The notes: generated by a model not told the origin, from the sequence alone. Numbered from the stretch's first letter, positions 1 to 8,577 are shown. The stretch: 64,000 nt of DNA from Saccharibacillus sacchari DSM 19268 (GCF_000585395.1 NZ_KK073875.1:5545419-5609418), one strand, 5' to 3'. Translations and numbers: made by a program.

Positions 1-489
1 GTAAGCGGATTTACTCGTTTGTTGACCCAAGCCAGCCAAAGCCGACAAATCCAGTTTCATGCTGCGCAGCTCGGCCAGAACCTGTTCGCGGGACGCATCG
101 ACTGCCGCATCGCCTTCAATCCATTTATTTTCCAATTCATTGGATAGATAATACTCGAAGGCATAGATCGTCCTTACCATTTCAAAAGACGCATACCGGT
201 CCAATCCCTGCAACAAACCTTTCGCCTCGGCCAGCCTCGTTTGCACAATGCCGATCGCGTATAGACTTTCCGGCGCGCCCGCTCCGTCCTCGATCGTATA
301 AATCGCAGCGTTAAGCTGCGAGTCCGCGCTTTGAACGATAGACATCGTCCGGTTGATCCCGTCTGCCACAGCCAATTTTCCTTCCCGATGTTCGGTAAAC
401 AACCTAAGATTCAAAGCCAGACTGCCCACCAATAGAATCAAAACCAGACCCAACCTTATATTTTTTCTGTCGCGAATTTGCCTCTTCAT
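1..489 (-). CDS. Membrane-anchored hypothetical protein, partial (3' end outside window)
   Basis: The frame opens with ATG at 489, six bases after an AGGAGG site, and stays open for 163 codons to the window edge, so the C-terminus is missing. The N-terminus is basic and is followed at about residues 12-29 by one hydrophobic helix, which suggests a membrane anchor. The rest is hydrophilic and probably helical. The stop of the upstream methyltransferase gene lies 14 bases before this start, so the two are probably co-transcribed. I do not recognise the family. Confidence 0.75.
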   Translation of the reverse strand, partial: MKRQIRDRKNIRLGLVLILLVGSLALNLRLFTEHREGKLAVADGINRTMSIVQSADSQLNAAIYTIEDGAGAPESLYAIGIVQTRLAEAKGLLQGLDRYASFEMVRTIYAFEYYLSNELENKWIEGDAAVDASREQVLAELRSMKLDLSALAGLGQQTSKSAY

Positions 490-503
490 GTTAAACCTCC
501 TGT

Positions 504-1136
504 TCAGAACTTCTTCAGCCCCACTTCCCAAAAGCTTTTAAGCCGCCCGTATCGTTCAATCGCTCGTTCGCTCCGCTCCAACGTCTTCCAATCCTGATCC
601 GAGAAAAATTGCCGCAGCTCGCTTTCATCAAAAAAGCGGCGCAAAATCCCTTCGCTTTGATACAAAAAAGGATCGTCTTGCGTCGCCACCGCCCCGTGCT
701 TTACTGCAAGTTCAGCCACGGCATGCACTCGGCACAACAGCAAGCCTCCCGGTTGCAGCGCACGATGAATATCGCCGATAATCCGCAAGGTCGCGCTTCT
801 CGAAAAATAATGCAGACTCAAATCGGCCACTACGGCTTGCAGCGACTCGTTGGCAAAAGGCAGGCCGTCCGCCATATCCAACTGGAGCGTCTTCATGTCC
901 GGCTCCTCCCGCCTAAGCTGCTCCAGCGCTTTTTCCGACAAATCGCAGGCCAGCACATCGAATCCTTGCGCATGCAGCGCTTTGGCGTTATGCCCCAACC
1001 CGCAGCCCAGATCGACGATTTTGCCTTTTTGCGGATCGAGCCATGCGGCGTACTTTTCCAGCCAACCGTCATGATTTTCGTGAAAAGGCAGGTCGGCATA
1101 CGCGGTGTTCCAGTATTTTTTATCCGGCGTGTTCAT
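504..1136 (-). CDS. Class I SAM-dependent methyltransferase
   Basis: About 210 residues with the Rossmann-type SAM-binding motif I (VDLGCGLGHNAKAL, about residues 41-54). Further motifs are the acidic end of strand 2 (LACDLSEKAL) and a motif with aromatic residues (VVADLSLHYFS). The layout matches small TehB/UbiE-like methyltransferases. The substrate cannot be read from sequence. Two ATGs lie in tandem (1139 and 1136); the second is better spaced from GAGGAGG, so I chose it. It lies between a partial membrane protein gene and a 134-residue hypothetical gene on the same strand. Confidence 0.85.
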   Translation of the reverse strand: MNTPDKKYWNTAYADLPFHENHDGWLEKYAAWLDPQKGKIVDLGCGLGHNAKALHAQGFDVLACDLSEKALEQLRREEPDMKTLQLDMADGLPFANESLQAVVADLSLHYFSRSATLRIIGDIHRALQPGGLLLCRVHAVAELAVKHGAVATQDDPFLYQSEGILRRFFDESELRQFFSDQDWKTLERSERAIERYGRLKSFWEVGLKKF

Positions 1137-1169
1137 CATATCCTCCTCGTACTCGGCATCTATGTATCC

Positions 1170-1574
1170 TCAATCGCTCACCTTTTGCGCATTTTCCAGC
1201 AGTCCGTTTACCTCGATCACTTCCACCGCTCCGACGCGCCTCGGGCCTTCCATAAAAAAGCCTTGCACGCCTGCCGAGATCCGCTTCGCATGAACTTCTC
1301 GCCGCATGGCCGGAAACAAGACCCACATTCGAGCCGTACCTTGAGCGGGAACGCCAGATTCGGCTTCGAGCAGCACCGCGCCGTTCGCGTCTTCGAACTC
1401 GGGATAGATCGCATAAATGCCCGACTGCGAAATATCGTCTCCCGCATAGGAAAAATCGCAGCGGTAGCCTTGAACCGGCAACGTCTTTCTTCCTCCTTCA
1501 GCCGCCGGGAAAAATCGATAGCTCACGCGAAAATCATGCGGATAACCGCGCTTTTGCTCATAAGGAATCCACAT
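1170..1574 (-). CDS. Hypothetical protein (134 aa)
   Basis: The ORF starts with ATG at 1574, eight bases after AGGAGG, and encodes a soluble protein without signal peptide or membrane segment. The middle reads like a beta-rich domain (GDDISQSGIYAIYPEFED, then a region rich in hydrophobic/charged alternation), and a PAQGTARMWV segment recalls domain II/III of EF-Tu-like barrels, but I cannot assign it. It is in the same direction as its neighbours and spaced 33 bases upstream of the methyltransferase gene. Confidence 0.7.
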   Translation of the reverse strand: MWIPYEQKRGYPHDFRVSYRFFPAAEGGRKTLPVQGYRCDFSYAGDDISQSGIYAIYPEFEDANGAVLLEAESGVPAQGTARMWVLFPAMRREVHAKRISAGVQGFFMEGPRRVGAVEVIEVNGLLENAQKVSD

Positions 1575-1614
1575 TCCGGCAGCCTCCTCTCGCCTTCTCG
1601 TTTGCGCGTTCGTT

Positions 1615-2154
1615 TCATAACAACATCTTGCTCAGCACCAAATCGACCCTTTCTTCCACGCTATGTACGCCTTCAATCTTCAAAACGGGGCATTTCAAAT
1701 CTTCCATCCAGCGTTCGTGAAGCTGCAAGCTGCGGACTTCCTCCCCGGCATGGTCATACAGCGCCGCCCAGTCCAGAAAAGCAATCGACTCTTCGTGCAT
1801 TTGACCTCCGGGCAGCGACTGTTCGCCATAGCGGTGATATTCCCGAGCTTTCAATCGATTCAACCGCTCCGCTTCGGGCACGTACAGAAATACGACAAGA
1901 TCGAATTCCGGCTTGAACGCATCGCCCCAACCGCAGACCGCTCCGCTGAGTATCCAGGAATCATGCCGTTTGAGGTCCGACTCCAGCAGCTTCACGCGTT
2001 CTTCAAGCGGTCTGACCTCATCGAATTTATGCGCCCAGAAATAATCATCCCCGTCCAAGACGGAATGCGGCAAACGCTCTCCCAGTGCCCGGCCCAACGT
2101 CGTGGCTCCCGAACCGGATGCGCCGAAGATATGGATATGGCGGTATGGATTCAT
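1615..2154 (-). CDS. P-loop NTPase / adenylate-kinase-like protein with atypical Walker A
   Basis: The 179-residue protein begins MNPYRHIHIFGASGSGATTLG. This has the position and shape of a Walker A loop at about residues 10-19, but alanine replaces the usual lysine of GxxGxGK[ST]. The remainder resembles nucleoside/adenylate-kinase-like proteins (LDGDDYFW, LVVFLYVPEAERLNRLKARE). Members of this cytosolic group are usually called AAA-family or shikimate-kinase-like proteins, and the substrate is unknown. An AAGGAGGAG site precedes the ATG. It is 10 bases downstream of a membrane protein gene and in the same direction. Confidence 0.75.
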   Translation of the reverse strand: MNPYRHIHIFGASGSGATTLGRALGERLPHSVLDGDDYFWAHKFDEVRPLEERVKLLESDLKRHDSWILSGAVCGWGDAFKPEFDLVVFLYVPEAERLNRLKAREYHRYGEQSLPGGQMHEESIAFLDWAALYDHAGEEVRSLQLHERWMEDLKCPVLKIEGVHSVEERVDLVLSKMLL

Positions 2155-2164
2155 AGTCTCCTCC

Positions 2165-2599
2165 TTATTGATCTGCTTCGACTCCGAAATCCCATCGAAA
2201 CTGCGCGAACATCAAGGTCATCAGCACGTAGATCGGATAAAAAAACATAACCATGAGCAGCAGCATACCCGCTCCGGGTCCCGGATCTTCGCCCGGATGC
2301 ATCACCGGCAGCAGTCGTCCGATTGTTCCGGCAAACAAGAAAAAGTACGGAACCCACAAAATCAACAACCATCCGTCCGCGCTATGTCGACCGAGATGCT
2401 TGCGAATATAAAAAGGAAACAGGATAAGTCCCAATACCGCCGCAATCAAAAAAGCAATCCAGGGCGCTTTGACGACGATGTCGAGATCAAGTCCCGTGAC
2501 CCTTGAAATTCGGTACACATTAACTTCGAGCTGCGCGAAAACAACGAGCGGAATACATGCAAGCAGCGCGAACACATTCATTTTGGCGAAGTATTTCAA
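2165..2599 (-). CDS. Small integral membrane protein
   Basis: The likely start is TTG at 2599, which overlaps the TGA of the upstream membrane gene as TTGA and has a GGGAG element about ten bases before it. An alternative ATG lies at 2581. The product of about 144 residues has four hydrophobic segments (beginning FALLACIPLVVFA, WIAFLIAAVLGLILF, WLLILWVPYFFLFAG and LLLMVMFFYPIYVLMTLMF). I do not recognise the family. The overlap with the upstream gene suggests the two products act together in the membrane. Confidence 0.65.
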   Translation of the reverse strand: MKYFAKMNVFALLACIPLVVFAQLEVNVYRISRVTGLDLDIVVKAPWIAFLIAAVLGLILFPFYIRKHLGRHSADGWLLILWVPYFFLFAGTIGRLLPVMHPGEDPGPGAGMLLLMVMFFYPIYVLMTLMFAQFRWDFGVEADQ

Positions 2600-3165
2600 C
2601 TTGGCTCTTCTCCCTTCCTGCGACGCAGCAGCGTTTCGACCAGCAGCCAGACCACCGCGACGATCGCGATCCATCCGACGAACAACAGATACGTATTGAG
2701 ATGGAAAAAGTGGCCGTTCATATGCATGGACTCCCAATTCAAAGAAACCGGGTATCCGCCTTGGGACGCGGTCGTTTGACGGTTAATGAGCGCGGCCTTT
2801 TCCTGCAAATGGCGATAACGCGCATGCTGAAGATCGAATCCCGCCGCTTGATGCGCAAACAGCCCAAGCAAAACGAAAGCGAGCGCTAGCGGCGTAAAAC
2901 GTCTGAGCAAGCGCGCCGCATATAATTGATATAGCAGCACCAGACCTAACGCTGCGAGCGGGATCACCAAAAACCAGGCAAGATTTCCGTTTCCCGAAGG
3001 TCGACCGAGTTCGACGTTCATGAGCGACCCCAGCGTAAAAAACAGCCCGATGACGAACAAGTTGACCGCGATCGAGATCGGATGCTTGACCCGTTCGCCA
3101 AGAACGCCGACGATCATCCCGACCACGAATAGCGTGATTACACCCTCTATGACAAAAATAAGCAT
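2596..3165 (-). CDS. Multi-pass membrane protein
   Basis: A 189-residue protein with about five to six hydrophobic stretches: MLIFVIEGVITLFVVGMIVG at the N-terminus, two central pairs, and a final helix before a basic RRRKGEEPS tail. The start ATG is preceded by a GAGG site with eight-base spacing. It is the first gene of an apparent operon running down to position 1, and its stop overlaps the TTG start of the next membrane gene. No function can be assigned. Confidence 0.7.
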   Translation of the reverse strand: MLIFVIEGVITLFVVGMIVGVLGERVKHPISIAVNLFVIGLFFTLGSLMNVELGRPSGNGNLAWFLVIPLAALGLVLLYQLYAARLLRRFTPLALAFVLLGLFAHQAAGFDLQHARYRHLQEKAALINRQTTASQGGYPVSLNWESMHMNGHFFHLNTYLLFVGWIAIVAVVWLLVETLLRRRKGEEPS

Positions 3166-3410
3166 CTTTTCGACCTCGCCTTCCGACCATACGTGCCTCC
3201 GCGACAGGTTTCAGCTTCTTTTAATGAATGATTCTTTCTCATCACTTATTCTTCCCTGTTTCTTCCGTATTTCCTCTTTTCGTATTCCGGATCCGACTTC
3301 TGCTCTGCCGCGAAAGGTGATCCCGGTTACAAATTATGTGATAATAGGGATCGAAAAGAAAGTCTATGCGAACGTCGAATTAATTCAATTAAAAAAGGAG
3401 CGGAACGCAC

Positions 3411-4229
3411 ATGTTGGAACATATCCGTAAAAATAACGTGGAGCGGTTTGCCGGGTTCGGCGAGCTGTACGACCGCAACCGTCCTGCGGCCCCGCAAGAG
3501 GTTATTCGTCTTTTGGAAACTTATCTCGAAGGAAAGCCGCGCCATGTAGCCGATGTCGGCTGCGGCACGGGACTTTCCACGTTTCTTTGGTTAGGCCGTG
3601 CAAAGCAGATTATCGGGATCGAACCGAGCACCGATATGCGGCAAGTTGCCGAAGCCAAACGCCTCGCGGCGGGCAGCCCTGAAGAATTGACGTTCCGCGA
3701 AGGCTTTTCGGACGACTTGAAGCTTGAAGACGGCTGGGCCGATCTGATCACGTGTTCGCAGTCGTTCCACTGGATGAATCCGCAGCCTACGTTGTCCGAA
3801 TTCGCGCGCGTGCTGCGTCCCGGCGGCGTATTCGCGGCTTACGATTGCGATTGGCCTCCGGTGTTGAACGCGGACGTCGAAGCGGCTTATGAGCAGTTGT
3901 CCGCCCTCGCGGATCGTCGGGTTCAAGAGCTGTCGCACGAGACCGAACAAGCGCACAAATGGCCGAAGGACGAGCATTTGCGGCAGATCCGGGATTCCGG
4001 TCGGTTCCGATACACTCGCGAAATCGTGTTCCATAATCGGGAGACTTGCGATGCGCAGCGATATACCCGCATTGCGCTTAGTCAAGGCGGTACCCAGGGA
4101 GCGATTAAGCGCGGCGCTGCAGATGTGCAAGCCGCCGCAGACGACTTCGGACGCCGGGTCGACATGTTTTTTGCAGGAGAAGAAAAAGAAGTGTTGTTCA
4201 GCTACCGGATGCGGCTTGGCGTGAAGTAA
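3411..4229 (+). CDS. Class I SAM-dependent methyltransferase
   Basis: The 272-residue protein starts with ATG behind AAAAAAGGAG. It carries motif I (VADVGCGTGLSTFLW, about residues 44-58), strand-2 acid (IIGIEPSTDM), and a motif typical of UbiE/Coq5-like methyltransferases (DLITCSQSFHWMNPQP). The FARVLRPGGVF segment after it fits motif III. The C-terminal third is variable and probably forms the substrate lid. It stands alone on the plus strand and is followed by a hairpin at 4244-4275. The substrate is unknown. Confidence 0.88.
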   Translation: MLEHIRKNNVERFAGFGELYDRNRPAAPQEVIRLLETYLEGKPRHVADVGCGTGLSTFLWLGRAKQIIGIEPSTDMRQVAEAKRLAAGSPEELTFREGFSDDLKLEDGWADLITCSQSFHWMNPQPTLSEFARVLRPGGVFAAYDCDWPPVLNADVEAAYEQLSALADRRVQELSHETEQAHKWPKDEHLRQIRDSGRFRYTREIVFHNRETCDAQRYTRIALSQGGTQGAIKRGAADVQAAADDFGRRVDMFFAGEEKEVLFSYRMRLGVK

Positions 4230-4243
4230 CTTCGCAAGGGGAA

Positions 4244-4275
4244 AAACCGGTTTCCGAAGATCCGGAAGCCGGTTT
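4244..4275. terminator. Bidirectional intrinsic terminator
   Basis: AAACCGG at 4244-4250 pairs with CCGGTTT at 4269-4275, and the inner TTCCG/CGGAA extends the stem around a six-base loop. A run of T follows on the minus strand, so it best terminates the minus-strand unit ending at 4301. It also sits just after the plus-strand methyltransferase gene. Confidence 0.75.
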
Positions 4276-4300
4276 GATAGGGGACAAGCCAACCCGGCAG

Positions 4301-4462
4301 CTACTCGACTCCATCCGAATCCAGCATCTTCACCTCGCCTGTTTGCCCGTCGATTTGCTGGTAGGTTCCCGATTTGGTGCTGGTCACGAATTGCATGCTG
4401 ATCAGAAACACGATACCCAGGATCAATAAAATCCCAAGTCCTCTTTTCAATGTGCGGCCCAT
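4301..4462 (-). CDS. Small single-pass membrane protein, apparently a truncated paralogue of the next gene
   Basis: A 53-codon frame starts with ATG at 4462 behind GGAGGAGAACG. The first 25 residues (MGRTLKRGLGILLILGIVF...) closely resemble the N-terminus of the neighbouring 222-residue protein (LNRILKRRLVILLVLGFVF...), and the following T-Y-x-x-I-D-G pattern resembles its S-Y-F-I-V-D-G. It therefore looks like a tandem duplicate that lost its C-terminal 170 residues, or a small protein that keeps only the anchor. Start and ribosome site are intact. Function unknown. Confidence 0.6.
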   Translation of the reverse strand: MGRTLKRGLGILLILGIVFLISMQFVTSTKSGTYQQIDGQTGEVKMLDSDGVE

Positions 4463-4505
4463 CGTTCTCCTCCTTTTTTTACACTCTGAAATCGCTGTAT
4501 GCCTT

Positions 4506-5174
4506 CTATAAAGGATACTTCGCGAATACCGATTGTCTTAGCTTAATATGCAAAGGCCGCTCATACTGCTGGATCTGCTCGATCTCTTCGGCTTGTTCCA
4601 AGTCGGGACTGAATTTTCCGCTATTGCTGTTGATGATCCCGTATTTCCCTCGTCCGTTATCCGCCAGAAATACGATATACCGCTTATTCGGTTCCACTTC
4701 ATGATAACCGTTAATCGCCCAAATTTTCGGCTCCGCGCCTTTCTCTTCGACGATCGCTAACGGTTCGATAAACTCTACCGTTTGGCCTACCGGTCTCGGG
4801 CCTTCGTTTTTAATTACTTTTTCCACTTTGAATTCGGTATGGGTATAGAAGCTTTGAATGATTCCGTCATTGTATGAAGTAACATGATGTTCACGCTCTT
4901 CGAACGGAAGCAGCGGAGTGCCTACGACGATGACATCCGATCCTTGCTCCAGCGAATCCAGCGTATCGTACATCATTTGATTGCCTTCCAAGACCGCTCG
5001 ATCTAAGTTCGACTTCGATTCAGTTAATTCGATTGCAGGCAGCTGCTCAACTTTCTTTCCGTCCACAATAAAATAGCTTTTTTCTTCGCCCCTGCCGGGG
5101 AACTGTATGATGATCAAAAACACAAATCCCAGGACCAGTAAGATGACCAACCTTCTTTTTAAAATACGATTCAA
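4506..5174 (-). CDS. Membrane-anchored hypothetical protein
   Basis: An earlier in-frame TTG exists at 5237, but the TTG at 5174 lies six bases after a perfect AAAGGAGG, so I use it; the product is about 222 residues. A basic N-terminus and one transmembrane helix (VILLVLGFVFLIIIQF, about residues 9-24) precede an extracytoplasmic domain with YFIVDGKKVEQLP, VIVVGTPLLPFEE and YIVFLADNGRGKYGIINSNSGKFSP. The pattern fits an exported domain that could bind a ligand or partner. I do not recognise the family. It lies upstream of, and is related to, the 53-residue protein ending at 4301. Confidence 0.7.
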   Translation of the reverse strand: MNRILKRRLVILLVLGFVFLIIIQFPGRGEEKSYFIVDGKKVEQLPAIELTESKSNLDRAVLEGNQMMYDTLDSLEQGSDVIVVGTPLLPFEEREHHVTSYNDGIIQSFYTHTEFKVEKVIKNEGPRPVGQTVEFIEPLAIVEEKGAEPKIWAINGYHEVEPNKRYIVFLADNGRGKYGIINSNSGKFSPDLEQAEEIEQIQQYERPLHIKLRQSVFAKYPL

Positions 5175-5320
5175 TTCCGTCCTCCTTTCGGCGGCGTACG
5201 TCTTATAGACGCGCCCAATCGAAGTTTCGTTGGACAAAAAAGACCGACTCTGCTCAAAGGCTTCATTCTCCCTTTCGCAAAATCGGTCTTTGCTATCATT
5301 TTCAATGACGCTTCAAGCCT

Positions 5321-5416
5321 TCACACAATCCCGTATTTCACCAACAGCTCCCCGAGCACGGTTCCTCAAGCCTTTTTGAGCGATGCGGCGAGTGCGCGTT
5401 TCGTCACCTGCGTCAT
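5321..5416 (-). pseudogene. Remnant of a TetR-type regulator (DhaS-like N-terminus)
   Basis: An intact AAAAAAGGAGG site and ATG at 5416 open a frame reading MTQVTKRALAASLKKA followed at once by TGA. This 16-residue string matches, as I remember them, the conserved start of DhaS-like TetR regulators (TKKALAASLKxL...), whose next part should be the helix-turn-helix. After the stop, GELLVKYGIV can be read in frame before a second stop. The rest of the regulator is absent, so this looks like a gene reduced to its first codons by deletion. It lies just downstream of the TauE/SafE gene. Confidence 0.5.
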
Positions 5417-5451
5417 GCGGGATTCCTCCTTTTTTACAACGTCAACGTCTT

Positions 5452-6195
5452 TCAACCGACCCATCCCAAGCCGCTTAAGGCCGTCCAAAGCCCCGAAACG
5501 AGAATCAGCCAGAGCGAGACCTGCTTGAACAAGCGCTCGTCAAAACGGTGAACCGCTTTTGCTCCCAGCCAAGCTCCGACGAACATCGCCGGAATCGTCC
5601 ATAGCAAAAAGCTGCCCGTTTCCCGATCCAATAAGCCGCCCGCCGCAAACGATACGATACTGACCAGATTAAGCACGACGCCGTTCAGCGCAAGATTGGC
5701 ACGAAACGCCTGCTTGCTCATTCCCTGATTGGACAAGATCAAGGCCAGCGGCGGCCCGCTGACCGAAATGCTTCCGTTCAACAACCCGCTCAGCAGTCCC
5801 GCAGTCAAGAACGCTACTCGTTCATTGCGGATCGGCAGCGATCTGCCAAACAGCATGAGAGCGGCAAACAACGAAATCAGCAGTCCCGTGACTGTTTTCA
5901 AAACGTAAGCCTCGACCGCAATCAGCAAATACGTGCCAAACGGCGCCGCAACCACCCCGGCCGCAATCAACAGCCATATTTGCTTGACGTTGATGTCTCG
6001 GCGATTCGGTATCGCAACAAGCAGACACACAAACAGGCTGAAAATGACGATGATCGGCACCGCTTGACGCAAAGGCAAAAACAGACTCAGCAGCGGCAAC
6101 GCGATCAAAGCAAAGCCGAAGCTGGTCAAACTTTGAATAAAGCTCGCGGCGAGAATGATCAACATCGCAAACGCGAGCACGCCGAGTTCGGTCAT
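5452..6195 (-). CDS. TauE/SafE-family membrane permease
   Basis: I use the ATG at 6195, which follows GGAAGGAACGTC; an ATG 17 codons earlier has no better site. The 247-residue protein has eight or nine hydrophobic segments and the family pattern: an N-terminal SFIQSLTSFGFALIALPLL repeat and a second half containing GLLSGLLNGSISVSGPPLALIL. Members export or import small anions such as sulfite or sulfoacetate across the cytoplasmic membrane; the substrate here is not determined. The TetR remnant just downstream suggests the gene may once have had a neighbouring regulator. Confidence 0.85.
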   Translation of the reverse strand: MTELGVLAFAMLIILAASFIQSLTSFGFALIALPLLSLFLPLRQAVPIIVIFSLFVCLLVAIPNRRDINVKQIWLLIAAGVVAAPFGTYLLIAVEAYVLKTVTGLLISLFAALMLFGRSLPIRNERVAFLTAGLLSGLLNGSISVSGPPLALILSNQGMSKQAFRANLALNGVVLNLVSIVSFAAGGLLDRETGSFLLWTIPAMFVGAWLGAKAVHRFDERLFKQVSLWLILVSGLWTALSGLGWVG

Positions 6196-6235
6196 GACGT
6201 TCCTTCCTTCTTCTGGCGATTTACCTGATATCTCA

Positions 6236-7174
6236 TCATAGCGCATTTATCGCGGAAGAAGCACGGGCGGCAGGGGTCTCGGCTGTTTTCAAATCGTCCT
6301 GCTTCACGGCGTAGGCCCATTCGCTGCCTTGCGGAATGACCCAGACCAAAGTATCGATATCGGGATCTTTTTTGCCGGTGTAGGTTTGCGCGGTTTCTTT
6401 GCCGTCTGCGGTTGTGATTAGCTTCAAGGTGAAATCATCTTTTGCCGAAACCAAGGTCGAAGCTTTCACGGGCAGGCGGTCGCTTGCGATGTATTTCAGC
6501 GAACCGGATACGGTTGCGGCGTCGTTAGCTTCGATGGACTGGCCGTTCAGCGTCCAGACCGGAGAAGCGGCGTCGGAAGACGAGTTGGACAATGTCCATG
6601 CCGCCGAGCCGCGCTTGTACGTTAGTTCCTTTAGATCGGCGTCGTCCCACTCGAACGGCGTCGTATCGACAAGCGTCGTAATGCTGGGAAGCAGGGAAGA
6701 AACCGCGTTGGAATCGATCTGTACCACCGAACCGCCGTCGATACGCGCATAATTCGCGTTTCCGGTCGGAAGATTGTCGCCGATCGCGATCGTGACGACG
6801 GTTCCGTTACCTTCCGTCAACGTGATTCCTTTTTTCGCAACGTCAAGGCCGTATCCGCTGACGTCTTCAGGCGCTTCCTCGACGACGCTGCCCTGTTCGG
6901 TCGCCGACAGCGTCTCCAGCCAAGAATCGACGGCGTATGGATTGATCGGATATTTTTCGGGTTCGGTAAAGCTCCATTCGTCGTCGTTTTTCACCAGCTG
7001 ATACGTCAAGTCGCCGTTAGCGATACGAATGCCGGCCACCTTCGAAGTGTCGATCGTCGTTAACTTGGCGGCAGGCGCTTCCTCTTCCTTGCCGAAAATG
7101 TTTTGCGACAGCGCGTAGCCCAGACCTCCGGCGAATACCAAGACGAGAATCAAAGTCGGAATATACTTTTTCAT
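6236..7174 (-). CDS. DUF4340 domain protein, partner of the ABC-2/GldG-like system
   Basis: The start ATG at 7174 overlaps the TGA of the upstream GldG-like gene (ATGA) and has GGAG six bases before it. The 312-residue protein has one N-terminal transmembrane helix (about residues 5-22) and then repeated small beta-rich units (ITLTEGNGTVVTIAIGDNLPTGNANYAR, FTLKLITTADGKETAQTYTGKKD) typical of DUF4340. Such proteins occur next to GldG/ABC_transp_aux genes. The exported domain probably sits outside the membrane. Last gene of the four-gene operon. Confidence 0.85.
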   Translation of the reverse strand: MKKYIPTLILVLVFAGGLGYALSQNIFGKEEEAPAAKLTTIDTSKVAGIRIANGDLTYQLVKNDDEWSFTEPEKYPINPYAVDSWLETLSATEQGSVVEEAPEDVSGYGLDVAKKGITLTEGNGTVVTIAIGDNLPTGNANYARIDGGSVVQIDSNAVSSLLPSITTLVDTTPFEWDDADLKELTYKRGSAAWTLSNSSSDAASPVWTLNGQSIEANDAATVSGSLKYIASDRLPVKASTLVSAKDDFTLKLITTADGKETAQTYTGKKDPDIDTLVWVIPQGSEWAYAVKQDDLKTAETPAARASSAINAL

Positions 7175-8574
7175 ACGCGTCTCCGTCTCCACCAGAGCAG
7201 CACGCCCGCCAGAACGAAGAGCAGCGGGAACACGATCATCGTGCCGATCAAGATATAGCGCGCCTGCGGCGCGGTCAGATAGGCGGTCTCGTATTGCTGC
7301 TGTTCGCGAGCCCGGATCGTCAGGTCGCTAACGTTGCCGCTCAGGTAGTTGATGCTGTTGAGCGCGAAGTCTTTGTTCCCCTGCTCCGCGATCTGATCGT
7401 CCGTCAGGAAGAAGGAAGTGCCGAGCAGCACGACTTTCGGATTCCCGTCGGCATCGTCTACCGCGTAACCCAGATACAGAGGTCCGTTCAAATCTTTGCC
7501 TTCCGCGTACTCGCTCGTGGATTGCAAAAGTCCAGCCAAATCCGTTTCCCCGTAGCTTTCGGTGGAAGTGCTGAGCAGCGGAGATACGGTCATGCCTTCC
7601 GGCGCTTCGGCGGTCGCGTTCAGCGCAACGGACAGATAGGTCATCGGGTAGACTTTGCTTTCGCGCAGCTTTTCGGTAATGGCATGATTTTCATAACTCG
7701 GCACGACCGTCAGCGGATCGTAGAGCTGCGTGTTGGTCTTGTCCACCGCGATCGCATGCTGGTCGGTCACGCCGTACTTTTTCATCAGCGCATCGATATT
7801 TTTCCAATCGCTTTTCATGTCCGGATTGAAGCCCAGCGACAGGAACAGTTTGCCTTTGCCGTCCAGATACGTCTCGATCAGCTTCAACTCCTCGTCGCTC
7901 AAATCGGTTTCCGGCGCGACGATCATCAGCAGGTCCGCATCGTCCGGAATCGCTCCGGCTTGGTACAATTGCAGTTCCTCGACCTCGGTATTATCGGCTT
8001 TTAGTCCTGCGGTTAGTTGCGTCAGACGCGACAGCGGGAATTCGCCGTGTCCGGCCAGCACATAGGCTTTATGCGTCTCCGTTGCAATTAACGAATTGAG
8101 CGCGCCGGTCAGCTTCGACTCGCCGAGGAAGGTGTACGAACTGCTGTCGCCCGAGCCGAACATTTCCTGGAACGCGATCGTTTGCGTCTTCTCGCCGTAC
8201 GTCAGCACGATCGAGCTGGAAGACAAATTGTACTGACGCGCCAGCTCCGGCTGCTGCACGAGGCTGTACGCATGCACGTCGAGCTTACTGCTTTTTTTCG
8301 CATACTCCCCGACCAGATCGGTAATCTCGCGGGTGACCAATTCGCCGTCGGCATCGTTGTTCGTGAATACCTCGACTTTGATATGATCCGGCAGTTTGCC
8401 CAGCACGGTAGTCGTCTGATCGGACAGCGTGTACTGCTTGTTCGTCGTAAGATCAAGTTGGAAGCCGGAGGCTTTGGTGAGGAAAAGAGTCAACAGCACG
8501 AACAAGCCGATCGAAGCCAGCGCCACGACGAGCGTATTCGCATGGTGCAACACGCGTTTGGATTTTTTATTCAT
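7171..8574 (-). CDS. GldG-family ABC transporter auxiliary protein
   Basis: The 467-residue protein starts with ATG after GGAGGTAAATC, three bases behind the stop of the permease gene. It has an N-terminal membrane helix (about residues 14-32), a large extracytoplasmic domain with ABC_transp_aux features (TTVLGKLPDHIKVEVFTN, DADLLMIVAPETDLSDEELKLIETYLDGKGKLFLSL), and a C-terminal helix before RRRRV. The family is named after gliding genes, but homologous sets occur in non-gliding Paenibacillaceae. It probably forms a membrane complex with the neighbouring ATPase, permease and DUF4340 protein. Confidence 0.88.
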   Translation of the reverse strand: MNKKSKRVLHHANTLVVALASIGLFVLLTLFLTKASGFQLDLTTNKQYTLSDQTTTVLGKLPDHIKVEVFTNNDADGELVTREITDLVGEYAKKSSKLDVHAYSLVQQPELARQYNLSSSSIVLTYGEKTQTIAFQEMFGSGDSSSYTFLGESKLTGALNSLIATETHKAYVLAGHGEFPLSRLTQLTAGLKADNTEVEELQLYQAGAIPDDADLLMIVAPETDLSDEELKLIETYLDGKGKLFLSLGFNPDMKSDWKNIDALMKKYGVTDQHAIAVDKTNTQLYDPLTVVPSYENHAITEKLRESKVYPMTYLSVALNATAEAPEGMTVSPLLSTSTESYGETDLAGLLQSTSEYAEGKDLNGPLYLGYAVDDADGNPKVVLLGTSFFLTDDQIAEQGNKDFALNSINYLSGNVSDLTIRAREQQQYETAYLTAPQARYILIGTMIVFPLLFVLAGVLLWWRRRRV

Positions 8575-8577
8575 GAT

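Noticed and set aside
609..1916. 435-codon plus-strand ORF across three minus-strand genes
   Set aside because: It crosses the methyltransferase, hypothetical and P-loop genes and their ribosome sites; composition is that of an antisense shadow.
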